50,000 nucleotides of DNA. Origin: Cryptococcus deneoformans JEC21 (Eukaryota; Basidiomycota; Tremellomycetes; Tremellales; Cryptococcaceae). Under the pieces are notes generated by a model. That model saw only the letters and a list, made by a program, of their open reading frames with translations. It was not told the origin of the DNA and did no database searches. How positions within the stretch are numbered: the first letter of the stretch is position 1; each line of letters starts with the position of its first letter. Below, in pieces: positions 8,557 through 20,354 of this stretch. The stretch covers positions 1,120,001 to 1,170,000 of the forward strand of contig NC_006684.1 in assembly GCF_000091045.1 (NCBI RefSeq). Direction: 5' to 3'. The position numbers and the translations under genes were made by a program.

Positions 8557-11399
8557 ATGCAGCCTCAACAACACTCCCATAACAACAACCCATCACCCGT
8601 CGCCCGGCCACATCCTCTTCACGTCGTCTACTCGCCGACCATCCCACCTCCAAATCGAGGCACAAGAAATTCAGAGCTAGCTCAAGGTTCAAAAATCCCA
8701 TTGACAGCGCCATTACCGTCGCGCACTGCCGCAGCGACGTCTCCAAATCGAAAACGACCGACTCCGCTTGTACTTGGAAAACCAAGAGAAGCTGGTCAGG
8801 AAGACTGGGAAATACAGCTGGAAAGACCTGTTGCGGCTTCCTCGGGTGCAAGTGACGGTATGTCCTGTAAAGATCTTTTCCCCATAGAAGCAATCTCACT
8901 CATAGCTCAGACCATTCCTTGGACAACGAGTTGCAAGATTTATCCAAGCTACGCAAAGCAGTGCGGCAAAACCTCTTGGCTCGACCGATCGACTCCCCAC
9001 TAGAACCCTCCGATTCTGACAAGTCAGCCTTTAATACACCTGGACAACAATCATCCTTCAGCTCCTCCTCTAAACCAATGGAGAGTATACCTATTGAACT
9101 AGTCTTCGATCGGGTGGAGAGCGGAAGTGTATTGTTGGTCGACACCCGACCGCTGGCTTCCTTTCTCAATTCCCATCTACCAAACTCCATCCCACTCTCG
9201 GTCCCTACTCTCTTATCAAAACGCTTCCAAAAATCACAGTCTCAATCAAATCCTTCCGCTATATCATGGGCGACTCTCTCGCCTTTTGTTTCTTTACCAA
9301 GCGCTCGAGAACGATGGGACTCGGTAGATCAAAATAAAGTCGAGATTGCCGTGATTTGTCAAGGCGAAGAGGGCAGAGTCGTGGAGGACATCCTGAAGAG
9401 CTTGATCAATGACAGGACCAAAGTGGTAAAAGGTGGATGGGCTGCAGTACTAAATTACGAAAGAGCCAGAAGAACGCTCGTTTCCGGGCAGGCCACTACC
9501 CGCCCCTGTCTCGATGTGGGTGTGTCAGAAACCGACAGCAAACCTCGCCCTGAACCTACATCCATTTTGCTCCCTCCAAAATCAGCTCCGCCATGCGAAA
9601 TACCTCTACCACCTATCCCTGCATCCCCATCCCCATCCTCACCAAAATCTCTCAACCACCGTCCTTCATTACCATCACTTCGCCCACCTTTTGCAGGGCC
9701 TACTCGGAACCTTCCTTCACTCTCGATTAATGCCGGCCAAGCGAGTCAGAGACGGACTCCAAAATTGAGTCTGAATCTTGACAGACCGTTGAAGAGCGCT
9801 ACGCTTGGTGGCTACCACGATATTCCTCCCACACCCCATGGGTTTTTATGTACGCGAACCAGGCCACAAAGGTCTCCCGGACTGTCATTAAACATACCCC
9901 ATACTCCTTTTCAGCCGCAACAAGGGCAGGTCCAAGACCGGATAGTAGGAGACTCCAGATCCAACGGGTCCGCTTCGATACAGACCAGAGCGTACGAACA
10001 GTCGCATTTCCCACCTTCCGCTTCGACATTTGGCGATGCCAAACAGATTGAGAATGAGGGGGAGGACATGGCGCCTAACCAATACGACGGACGTACGCCT
10101 CGTGCGCCGATATCACATAGTCCCAGGAAAAGTCAAGAATACCAAGCGGCCCGATTCTATTCTTCTCCACCTTCCATGAACGGCGCCCTACCCTCTTCCC
10201 CGCCTACAATCCGCACAGCTGTTGCACCTTTCAACCCTTCCGTCATCCTTCCATCTTTCCTCTACCTCGGTCCTGACATCCAATCCGAATCTGATGTTCA
10301 ATATCTTCTCCGGTTAGGTGTGAAGCGGATATTGAATGTCGCGTTGGAGTGCGATGATAATCAGGGATTGAGCTTGAAAGAGAGGTTCAAGTATAGAAAA
10401 GTGGGTATGCGAGATATCGTGGAAGAGAATGGGGTTGGGAAGGGCATGAGAGATGCTTGCGAATTCTTGGGTGAGTTCATCGGTTCTTAACTTTTCCTTG
10501 TCCTAAACCGACCAAAATTTAAAACAAAATCTGATCTGATGTGTGTAATAGATGACGCTCGCCTTCACTCTGCACCTACCTACGTCCATTGCCAAGCTGG
10601 CAAATCACGTTCCGTCACAATCATCCTCGCTTATCTTATCCATGCCAACGCATGGACTCTCAAAACATCCTATGCTTATGTCGCAGAACGGCGAAAGGGG
10701 ATTAGCCCGAATATCGGTTTTGTCGCCGAGCTGATGCAGTGGGAAGAGACTGAATTGGGAGTCAAGCAGAGTGGAGGCGTGCATGGGGATGGGAATGGGA
10801 GGGCTAAAACCGCAGGTTGTGGGGGCGGTGGTGGTAGTTCAAGGCACAAGGAAGATGGAGATGATGATGAGGGAAGAGCCAAGACTCATCTTCGAGATAG
10901 TTTACCGCCTACCTGGTCGAGTAGTGTGGATACTTATACCCGCCCAGCCAAGGTATACTCCCCAGTGGGCGGGGATGATGGTGGTGAAGAAGAAGGTGGA
11001 AGGGAAGGAAGGATCGCAGTGGGTGATGAAAGGGAAGTGAGAAAAAATGGCGTCTGGGTGCATCATCGGAGGTAAGCGTTCATATTCTTTTGTTGGTCGA
11101 CGAAAAATGTTGGAGCTGAGGGAAAAATAACTAGAGCACCTGTGGATCGAACCACCCTTCAACCCGGCCGACGAGTCTCCAAAGCCGGTCTCGAATCTCT
11201 TCAACCATTCCTCATTACCTCTGCCGATCCTTCTTCCCCTTCCGCCGCACCTAATAATGGTGACAATATTGATAATGAACATCAACTCAATAATAATAAT
11301 GACTCAGAAACGAGACCGTCACCTAGGGCCATCTCGGGGATGGGTATGAGAGGGCATGCGATGACGCCTGCAGGGGATGGACCTTTGAGGTGGATATAA
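8557..11399 (+). CDS. MAP-kinase-phosphatase-like protein: rhodanese plus dual-specificity phosphatase
   Basis: Exons 8557-8857, 8911-10470, 10552-11071 and 11135-11399 give 881 residues. A rhodanese/CH2-like domain begins near residue 155 (IELVFDRVESGSVLLVDTRP) and runs to about 290, with AVICQGEEGRVV. In MAP kinase phosphatases this domain docks the kinase. A long Ser/Pro-rich linker follows. The catalytic domain begins near 545 (ILPSFLYLGPDIQSES) and has the signature HCQAGKSRS at 633-641, with C634 as nucleophile and R640 binding phosphate. The intron at 10471 splits the domain just before the active site. The C-terminal 200 residues are Gly/Asn/acidic and probably disordered. The architecture resembles yeast Msg5 and fungal Cpp1-type MAPK phosphatases, but the exact orthologue is not certain, so no symbol is given. 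The ATG at 8557 is preceded by an out-of-frame ATG at 8543. Confidence 0.88.
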
Positions 11400-14300
11400 A
11401 TCTCTGATGATGCAGTAGATGGGCGAGAAGGCCAGAGGGGGTGATGATCTTTTGTGACGTTTTAACGAGCGATTGCGCTTCTACTACCTACTGGTTGCAT
11501 AATTTAAGGGTTGCTCATGGACAGTACTGTATAGATATAATTTGTCGTTTATGTATATGTATATTTCTTCTTGCCTAACTTTATAGCCTAAGCCAGTAGC
11601 GAAGGCATTAGTAGTAGAAAACGGCCCAAAAGCAAGGTTGCAGGAGTACTCGTAGTATTAAACTGCCGTTCCGTTGCCATTATCTCTACAATATTCTTCC
11701 CCTACAGGGTTGATGTCTTGCCAAGAGACACATAATGGTATAATCTGAGTTTGTGATATTCATTTTAAATTTACTAATTATGTTTACCCTGTCCGCCCGT
11801 TACGGTGGTGGGCTGGTGGGGCTGTTGTCACACTATGTTATCGCTCCGGTCACCAGAGCAGCAGCCAACGAAGCGGCCGGCAAAGCCATGAACAAGATAT
11901 TCCAGCGACTCGCTGAATCCCCAGAGGTAGTTGAGGAAGGCCCTTTTATGACACAGCGTGCAAGGTGCGAGAAGATAGGGGAAGATCAGTCAGCGCGAGC
12001 GATGGTTGGAACGAATGGGGGATGATGAGCGGCAATTCATAATCGAAAACTGCAGTAGTCTTGGATGCAAGTGGCTATCAGAGCAACTTATAGGGAGGAT
12101 GCCTCTGGTTCTGCAAAAGGTCAGTGAGGGCAGAAGATGGAAGTGAGCCGGCGTTCGTTGAGGTGAGGAAGTGAAGCTGTCATGTAGTTTGGGTCTTCTT
12201 ACTTAAATAAAACTAATTAAAAACTATTATTAATTAAAACATAAGTAGTAAATTTGAAAAGGATCGTATTTATGTTTATTAGCAAATTTGAAATGAATAA
12301 GAAAATGCAAAAAGGTCAATACCCTTGCTTACGTATGGAGGCGCTTTTTATTAAGGTTTATATGTATTACTTTGGAGGTGAAAGATATGCTACCAGATCT
12401 CGCTCCCGGATTCTTCGGACAATACCACGCATTTTCCGGGGGGTTTATAGAGGTGGAGAGGACAAACCGCCGTGTGTTTTTGATGGATAATTGTGGGGCG
12501 CGCGCAACTATAAAACTTTGATCTCCAGCTGGCGGATCAAGGCGTACGTAGGATCAACAAAAATTATTCATTACGGATGATGACAGAATGCGGCTGGTGA
12601 AGATCATCCGATTGCTTACACGTAAATCTAGGGTCATTTCTTGGCTACATTGAACGGCAAACTGGACAGATCGAAAGTCAAAAAGCGAACTCTATTATCT
12701 TTGGCTTCTCGAAGGGAGTACTGACTTCAGCATGAGCAGCGGATCGAGGATCGATGTCACTGTTTCGACAGTGGGGCCATCGCACATAGTAGGAGAAGAG
12801 TGGGGAAGACGCGTTCAATTATCATTCCGCGTTGTTTTTTTTTGCTTTCCTCATTCTCCCGCTCCCGACTCGGATTTTCGAACGCGGGACGTGCTCTTCA
12901 TGATTTCAGACGGTGAAAGAAGATAAAACTCAGGACCGTCAAGATTTCCTGACGAGCGCAATTTGCACGTTTGTGTGCTTCTTCACTGATGTGCTTCGGA
13001 TTTGAATTGTCCGATGAACTTGTAGTACGTAGTACACTGAATGCTCGTCCACCATCCATGATGTAGCACCTTGCTTGCGGGCCGCAGGGCAGCAGTAAGT
13101 GATAAATTCGTTAAATGCCGGAAAAAAAATAGATCTTCTTCAACGATAAATCTTCTTCTCCCTCCGCACATCGTCAATCGCCAGCTTAGTCCGAGACAAA
13201 CTGATCTTCAAAGCCGGCCTGGCGTAGGCATCTGGCCTATGAAGCTTCTTTCCCAGACATCAATACGCCCCCAAGCTTCCCTGTATCGTATTGGGAAGGA
13301 TACGTTCGATCTAAGGGAAGCAAAGAACTGTCTATCGACGTGCAGTTCATATTACAACAAACGATATAGATGCAGAAATGACGTCCCTTTTGTTGCCTGC
13401 TATCCTTTGATCATGCGTATTCCAGATCGGACGCGGACGACGAACGTTGTGTTCCCTACCATCTGCGCCATCACATTACAGCAGCGCCTAGAACCCTGTT
13501 CTGGAAAGGATGTAGTCAAACTTTGGTGAATTGGTGAATGTTGTGTGCAAGCTTCCCGCATCAGTGCTCTTCACAACTGGATCTCCTGCAAAACGACTAT
13601 TGAAGGTGGATTACATTCAAATCAGGGAAAGCCCTTCTGTCATACGATACGTACGGACCTTGGATCCCTTCCTCCCGTCAACAAAGGTTGCAGTTACAAT
13701 ATGTATATCTCTTCCGCCCTTCCTCGCACTCGAGTCATCACTTACTCTGTACCTCCATTGCCGCACGCACGCCCATCTAGTCGCTCAGCACACCCGTCCC
13801 CTTATTTCTTTTAGATCCGCTTCCCTATCTTTTTTGAAGAGACAAAGCTCAACGAAATCTAAATCCTGCACAGCTCTAAGCAGTCTTGCAAAGTAGTCTT
13901 ACCTTCAGTGTGCACCATATTGGTGAGCCCGCATACAATGTAGTGTTTAAAGCTAACCGATAGGACGTTACTTACGCTCCGAATCACAGATTATAATCTG
14001 CAGCATTTATTTCAAAGGGGTATCACTACAATTTTTTTGAAGTCTCAAAACCCAGAAACGCATAGGACATCGAGCGCTGGATAACTCACGCTTTGTAATC
14101 TAACAAACTACCGGACTAAAGCAAAAGTCCTAGTTTTGACACATACAAGTCGCCAAAGGACGCGTGGCAGAAGGAAGAAGAGTGTGGCGCGGTCAACAAC
14201 AGATCAGAGGTGAGCATCGTCTTAGAATTTACGACACGCCGTTCTTAGATGTTACGTTTTCTTTTTTTACTAGCCAATCTTCTTCATCCTCATCTGTTCC
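11400..14300. other. Gene-poor region (about 2.9 kb)
   Basis: Only weak coding signals are seen. The best is an 81-codon frame at 11780-12025, listed separately. An AT-rich patch lies at about 12190-12300. Frames of 120-150 codons near 13071-13529 and 13531-13896 start with non-ATG codons, have no domain, and are rejected. No terminal repeats, transposase or reverse transcriptase motifs were recognised. It probably contains the 5' control region of the downstream Zn2Cys6 gene and possibly non-coding transcripts. Confidence 0.5.
11780..12025 (+). CDS. Possible small protein, 81 residues, unknown
   Basis: An ATG at 11780 opens 81 codons ending at 12025. The N-terminal half reads like a real peptide, with an apolar segment (GGGLVGLLSHYVIAPVTRAA) and an amphipathic helix (AAGKAMNKIFQRLAESPE). 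The C-terminal half is less convincing and could be intronic read-through. No family is recognised. It lies about 380 nt downstream of the phosphatase stop on the same strand, so it might also be spurious DNA in that gene's 3' flank. Codon bias and transcript data would decide. Confidence 0.25.
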   Translation: MFTLSARYGGGLVGLLSHYVIAPVTRAAANEAAGKAMNKIFQRLAESPEVVEEGPFMTQRARCEKIGEDQSARAMVGTNGG

Positions 14301-14526
14301 ATGGCATTCCGGTAGAGGCGGCTTCCTACCATAGCACAAAGCAGGCTCTCATATAGGGTGCGGACGCCTGAAGGTCACGGCGAGGAAGTCGCAGCAAAGT
14401 TGGTTGATTCCTCAAAAGAAAAGCATGATCAAGAAGGAAAGCCTGACGTGATTAGTACAGAGCAAAAAAGCACCCAATACTGCAAAGAATCCAATAATCC
14501 CGAAAGTCCTTTTGTCTGTCCCGATT

Positions 14527-17074
14527 ATGCTTCTGGAAAGCGATTACTCAGAGATGGGAAGGGAAGGACACCGTTCTCCCGAAAAACATCGATCTGAAGA
14601 CAGGCGTCCCTCGGGCGAGGAGCATCTAGTCTCTAGGTATAATAATCCTCCTATTTCTGAACAAACAAGGAATTCCCCTTCCCGAGAAGCCAGTACTACT
14701 GGCCACGAAGCCCAACCTCTGGCCCCTTCATCAGCTGAGCAAAATCTGCCCACCCATTATGTTGTGCGCCCCATACAGACACCCGACGCTCATCAGCAAT
14801 CTGGTTCTTCTGATAGAATTGAAACGGCAACAGAAGTGAGACAATCCGAACCCTCCGCTCATCAGCAGCCCATAGAGGGATTGCTTTTACTTCGTCAACA
14901 ACTTCCTATAAGCCCTGCCAGGAAACGATCCAGAAGCCCTCCCCCTTTTGGCCGTATTGATAAATTCGGGCGATCGCGCAGCAGCTCTCCAAGTGGATCA
15001 AAATCCGGTGAAGATAAGGCAAGGAGTCGTCCCAATACAGGTGATGAATTGAAAAGCAGTATGCGCGGGAGGGAAATGCAGTCTAGATCACCACACAATG
15101 TAACAGACTTTTTGACTGAACCTCCTTCTTCAGCACTTCGCTCTACTGTTCACAGCTCATTATCTTTTTTCGAGAGAGAGCTTGTCGACGTGAAATCACC
15201 ATGTTTACCAGCCATATCTGACTGGAAGCCGACGGAGACACCTCCAAGTGGGCTAATAAAGCCCACGCTTTCTTCTTTGGTGTCCGATTTTCGTAGTCTG
15301 TAAGTGACGAATATTGGACGTATTTGATTGTTAAGGATGACTTTCTAACATCACATGGTGTCAGCCCACCACCTTTTCCCAGCGCCCCTTTATCATCAGC
15401 CCGTTCATTCTTTGGTCAGTCACGAGCCGGTCCCTCCTCTCAATCACAAGAATCGTCTAATCCACGGCGAAGGAGTGAAGACGTTCATCACCATCTTCCT
15501 AGCCTTGAACTGCCCTTGCAACCTCTTGTTGAAGAGCAGACGCTTCAACCGCCTAGACCTCCGCTCGATAGACAGCAACATCTTGATATACCAAGCCCTT
15601 CTCTATCTGATCCTGCAAAGGGTCCTGGAGAACAGCCTCCCTCTGCCGTCAAAGGGAGTCGTGCAGGTAGGCCACATGATAGTTTCAATACTATCGGGAG
15701 TAACGATGGGCTGACCGTGTACCGACAGAAAGGACATCTTCTACCAAAGGGATGAGAGAAAAGGGTGGTAGATTTGAACAAGGTGGGAGTGGCTCAGGGA
15801 AGAAGAAGGCGAAGCATCAATCGGCTGAGTTGCTTTCTCCAAAGGGTAGTGATACTAAAAATGGTGAGCGGCTTGTCTTTGAGAAAGTCAGACGAATCAG
15901 AGGATGACTGATGAAACTGGATTGTAAAGTGGCAGATGCTCCAGGGCCGAGTGTTAATGGTAAGTTGATGAATGAGCGCCAGGTCACGCCTTGTGGTTCA
16001 CAATGTCCGTACTGATGAACCTCTTTTAGCGAGGCTTTCCACCGAGAGCACCGGTCATGAAAGTGCATCGGGAAGGGCCTTCGATATACATTGGACGCCT
16101 GATAACGTGAAAGCATATTGGATGGGTTATGATTCTGCTATGCGGGACGTTAAATTTGGGAGGGGTGATGTTAGAGTAAATATGCCTAAAGAAGGTATGA
16201 CCTGGAAAAAAAAACATCAACATGAAATGACTGATGTGAAATAGGACGTGCAGTGGCCATGGAGGTCTCAGTTGATGAACAGCATCAGCAGCATTCCAAG
16301 ACGAGGGCTGGAGCTACAGCTGCAGAATCACCTCAGAATCTTGGCTTCAGAGCTGCTTACAGACCTCCTCCTTCGCCTCAAACTGTCACACAACCACAAT
16401 TGCAGACTCAGAGGTTGGCTCCGCGAATGAGACCACATGGTGAAAACCAACCTGAACCACTTTCGCAAGGCACTACAATTTCCCCTAGTATGAGAACTCT
16501 GAGTCACCCGATTTTTGCGCCCTTTGGTTGGGAACCTTCCAATCCTGTTGTCCATCCGCAGCAGAGGAGGTCAACGTATCCGGTACACATGCCTAATTTC
16601 GTTGCCCCTATTCATCCTGCTTACCACCAGATTGTTGCGGACCCGCCAAAAAAGCAGGTGCAGGTACCTATTGGAACACGATTCCATCCGCCACAAATGC
16701 ATCCTCCTCCAATTTATTCGCTCTCCTCATCGGAATCTTCCACTAATTATCGGGAAGGGTCTGGTCTCGAGCCTGCTGGCTCTCATCGTCAGAGGAAGCG
16801 ACAGCTGATCTCTTGCTATCCTTGCAGAAAGCGCAAGCTTCGATGTGACGGCCGGCGACCAGTCTGTGAACAATGTGAGAGAAGGAAAGTCGCCGACCAG
16901 TGTGGATATGCTGAAAGTATTAAACGACGGAGGAGGACCAAGAATGCTGAGGACGATGATATCGAGATGAGAGATGAAGGGGATGACGAGATCGAAGAAG
17001 GAAAGGAGGAGGAGATACAAGCCGGGCCTAGCAGAAGGGAGAACTTGGATCGCGAAGAGAGGGACCAAGTGTAA
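14527..17074 (+). CDS. Zn(II)2Cys6 transcription factor with C-terminal zinc cluster
   Basis: Proposed exons are 14527-15299, 15365-15666, 15729-15863, 15936-15959 (24 nt), 16030-16194 and 16245-17074, giving 742 residues. The phases of all five introns agree. The zinc cluster starts near residue 656 as CYPCRKRKLRCDGRRPVC followed by EQCERRKVADQC, the pattern C-x2-C-x6-C-x6-C-x2-C-x8-C. It is followed by a basic arm (KRRRR) and an acidic tail. Such clusters bind CGG-type half-sites in DNA. Most fungal Zn2Cys6 proteins carry the cluster near the N-terminus, so its position here is unusual. The rest is Ser/Pro/Gln-rich and probably disordered, with a short ordered-looking block near FDIHWTPDNVKAYWMGYDSA. 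No fungal-specific middle homology region is seen. The start is uncertain: extra exons 14301-14311, 14357-14402 and 14461-14526 would extend it in frame. Confidence 0.78.
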
Positions 17075-20000
17075 GGATATAGAGGAAGGGGGATGGAGGA
17101 AGACAAAGAGGAAGACGAGATGCAGACGACGAAATAGTTCTTACGAAGACAGCGACACCGCTACACCAAGCCCTTGAAGGATATGAGTCCTACTATCCCA
17201 GGAATGACCCATTGTCATCTGATCTGAGACCTATAAGGATTATCGACCTCGTGCTTGTTAAACTGGAGTTTCCTCAGCACCGGCGTATTAACAGACTCGA
17301 AGGGCGTGTACAGAATAGTGATGCATACCTGGAGTTTCCTCAGCATCGGCGTACTAACAGACTGAGAGAGCAGTGTTACAGAATAGTGATCCATACCTGG
17401 AGTTTCCTCAGCACCGGCGTACTAACAGATTCGGAGAGCAGTGTTACAGAATAGCGATGAGGGAAGACCAGAAAACTATGAAAGGAAAAAATTATTATAT
17501 AGGGGTATGGAATCTGATTGATGGGTACGTAATATCGGATGACTAACTCCATCAGTCCTAGTACATTGTCAATGTCATGCAGAGTGAGTACGGAGATGCC
17601 CATGACGATGGATAGAGAAGGGAGTCAACCGAAAGGGGAGAGGCCTGAACGCACAGATAAGGGGAAGGGAAGAGAACCGTAAAACAACAACAGGTCAGCG
17701 TAACTCACTTTGAACCCCTAATCTGCTTCCAACTTTGCTGGCTCTCCCTATTACTGATTTCCTCATTTGGAGCAAAACTGTCACTAGCAAACTTCAATCG
17801 AAACAAAATGTGAATTGCTGGGTTATGAAAAGTCTTGAAAAAGCTAGAAGGGTATGGTGTCAATGGCATTGTTAGCAGCGTAATAGCGTAAGAAGTAGTT
17901 CAAAGCAAAGTAGTACGTGTCATCCATTCTTCCCCTCTTCCTCTTTGCGGCCCGATTACTGCGCTTGTTATTTGTTATTCAATGACGGACTTTCACTCAG
18001 GGGCTCACACGAATTCCGGCGGAGCTGCCGTCCCACTTGTTGATGGTTTCTTCCGGGCGAGAACACTGACGATGATTGATCCGATCATCATTGAAATGGT
18101 GTCTCAGATGGCGCCTCGCGGGAGGTTTTAAGTTAGTTGGGGTAGCCGAAGAACTGGATTACGTAGCAGGGACAAATATCATACCTTACGTACGTAGGCG
18201 TCAGCGAATTGATGCAAGTGAACTAGTAGGGTGTTGAGGATTAAGTCGATCCGAGCAAGCGGCGGAGTTAAAGCAAGGGGAAAGCAGACTGCTTACCATA
18301 TCCGCATCTGGAACTCGGATGGAGAAGAAGCAGATCCCATACGTCGCTTGAGGCTGAAAGGAGTCATCACCACAAAAGTCAGTGAAATATCCGTCCGGTC
18401 TCTCATTTTATTCGGCATTTACTCCCTGCTTTGCATCCCACGAAATCACAAGCATTTGGCAGGCTGTCAGAGGTAAGAAATCAGATGTTAAAGCTAACGA
18501 AATCATTAGTTTAGTCGTCAGAAGGAAGAGAGGGATGGCCATCAGACATCAAATCCAAGAACACTGATTGCACTTCTGTGCCCAGTTTCAGCCGGAGCAT
18601 CTCATCGGACGGTTGGGAAACATGCTTCCGACAGCTCTCTGGAAGAAGACGTGAATGTTATCCAACAGCGGGCGGCTTTAACTCTTAGCCGAGAGTAGAG
18701 CAAGACGGCAAGGACAGAGAAAGGTGACTATTCCGTCGTTCTCTCTGGACTCAAACTTGTGAGCCTATATTTGCACTATCATTCGCTAGATTATCGTTAG
18801 CAGTATAAAACGACACAGGTAAATTGTGATGGCGGCTTCTATTGTCCGGGGAATACCTGAATGGCGTATGAGTATCAGTATGTTAATAATGACAATTTCG
18901 TCCATCAAGGACGATCATTATCACATCAAGGATACGAGCTACTAAGGTCGCATTTTCTCCCACAGATCTGGATGAACCCGGCTTCATCTCGCTGCTGAGC
19001 GTTGTCGCCCAACTCCCAACCTCACAACAGGCAACATGTCCAATGTGGAACGTTGAGTGATCGCGCTAAATTAACGTTTGATAGATCATTTGATGGTTGA
19101 TGGCTGATCAGTCACTAATTCCCCGGCCTTTTCGAAGGCACGGCCAAGGAGGAACAGGGTGGTGTTTGTTGAAAGATGATTTTGCTGGTACGACACCAAC
19201 TTATAGCTCTTTACCCAACTGGAGTCAGATAGAGGAAAGGAAAGCAGCAGTTCGGTTCCAAGCACCTACCCTACGGACCTATGTACTTTTCTGGGCTCGA
19301 CAGTACAAGCTAAATGATATCTAATAGGTACCTACCTCACTAAGTCACGGACTACTTCATCTGACATCGTGGTCATCGCACTCCGCAGTCCCAACCTTCA
19401 TCCTTACGTTAACACACAGTCACTCAACAGGAGGGTCACTGGCAGGTCGAGCGCCAAAAGTACCCTTTGTTGTACATTTGTGTGATGTGTAGTTGAGTTG
19501 TAGGCGGGGCTTTGCTGAGCATGCTGTGAGCTGTGGATTAGATTGGCAGCAAGCAGAGGAATCGCAGTTGATAGCCCGCTTGCTGACCTAAGGACTTTTG
19601 CTTATATGGTCATTTGTTCAAAAGCTGATGACAATGGGGAAGAAGCTTCACACACCAGAGTTGCTCACATACCAGGTCACAAAGCAAGACACAAAGGATG
19701 AAATTCAAATCGGTCGGAAGTGGATGTAATGTCAGAAATGTGAAGTTTATTATTCTGGCCTTGACTTGCTGTTATGTATTTAGTTACTGAGATTCTTGTG
19801 ATGAACAGCTGCTTTTCGTTGCTTGACGCTTGGTGTAAGGTTGGTATGCGGTGTTATTTGCTATACGTGGACAGCTTCCGCCCGCTTAGGCTTCTGAGCG
19901 GAATTTTGAGATAGACGGGATACACGACTAGTTTTTATAATTTCTTGATGTGTCCATCATCAAGGTGCAATGAGTGTGGCATTGATGATGGCATGTTGGT

Positions 20001-20354
20001 GAATTTAAGATAACAAGTAATAAACAAGACATCATAAAGAGTAAAGAAGACATCAACGATCGAAGGGTTCAATGGCGAGGTCGAAAGACAGCGGATAATC
20101 GTCATCCCGTTCTTTGTTACTTATATAGACGGAACGAACGCGAGTTGGTCGAGTGTGTAACAACCTCCTAACCTTAAAAATGCCGATAGGCGAAAATACC
20201 CCAGTTGCATTTTACGTAATGGGCCTCCACATCTCTCATTGTTGTATACCGTGACTTTTCAGATTTTCCAGCAAATATGACGTGCAGTTCCGAACAAACA
20301 ACAACGGCCACCAATAGAAACAAAAAAAGGGAAAGCCCAATAGCTACCTTGAAG
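17075..20354. other. Gene-poor region (about 3.3 kb)
   Basis: No protein-coding gene could be supported. The longest plausible frame (19100-19324, about 74 codons) has no recognisable motif. A threefold tandem repeat is at 17263-17462. A TATA-like sequence (cttatatag) near 20138 might serve the BCP1 gene. The region flanks the Zn2Cys6 gene on its 3' side and is much longer than other intergenic gaps here, so non-coding transcripts or a decayed element are possible; I see no diagnostic sequence for either. Confidence 0.5.
17263..17462 (+). repeat. Three-copy tandem repeat, 66-68 nt unit
   Basis: Three units start at 17263, 17329 and 17397. Each begins CTGGAGTTTCCTCAGCA, continues CGGCGTA(T/C)TAACAGA, and ends CAGAATAG(T/C)GAT. 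The lengths are 66, 68 and about 66 nt. Units 2 and 3 are closest to each other; unit 1 differs in the middle part (cgaagggcgtgta). The differing unit lengths break the reading frame, so this is unlikely to encode a repeat protein. It lies about 190 nt downstream of the Zn2Cys6 stop and might be in that gene's 3' UTR. Confidence 0.9.

Noticed and set aside
8444..8680. Poly-leucine frame
   Set aside because: The leucine run is the triplet microsatellite read in one frame. The part after the ATG at 8543 is considered only as an upstream ORF.
13071..13529. 152-codon frame on the plus strand in the gene-poor region
   Set aside because: It starts with TTG rather than ATG, has no recognised motif and an erratic composition. 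I treat it as chance.
13531..13896. 121-codon frame on the plus strand
   Set aside because: It starts with TTG, is followed by no consistent exon, and shows no domain. A competing frame overlaps it.
17263..17462. CRISPR-like array
   Set aside because: The three units are directly adjacent with no spacers, and the genome is eukaryotic. It is a tandem minisatellite.
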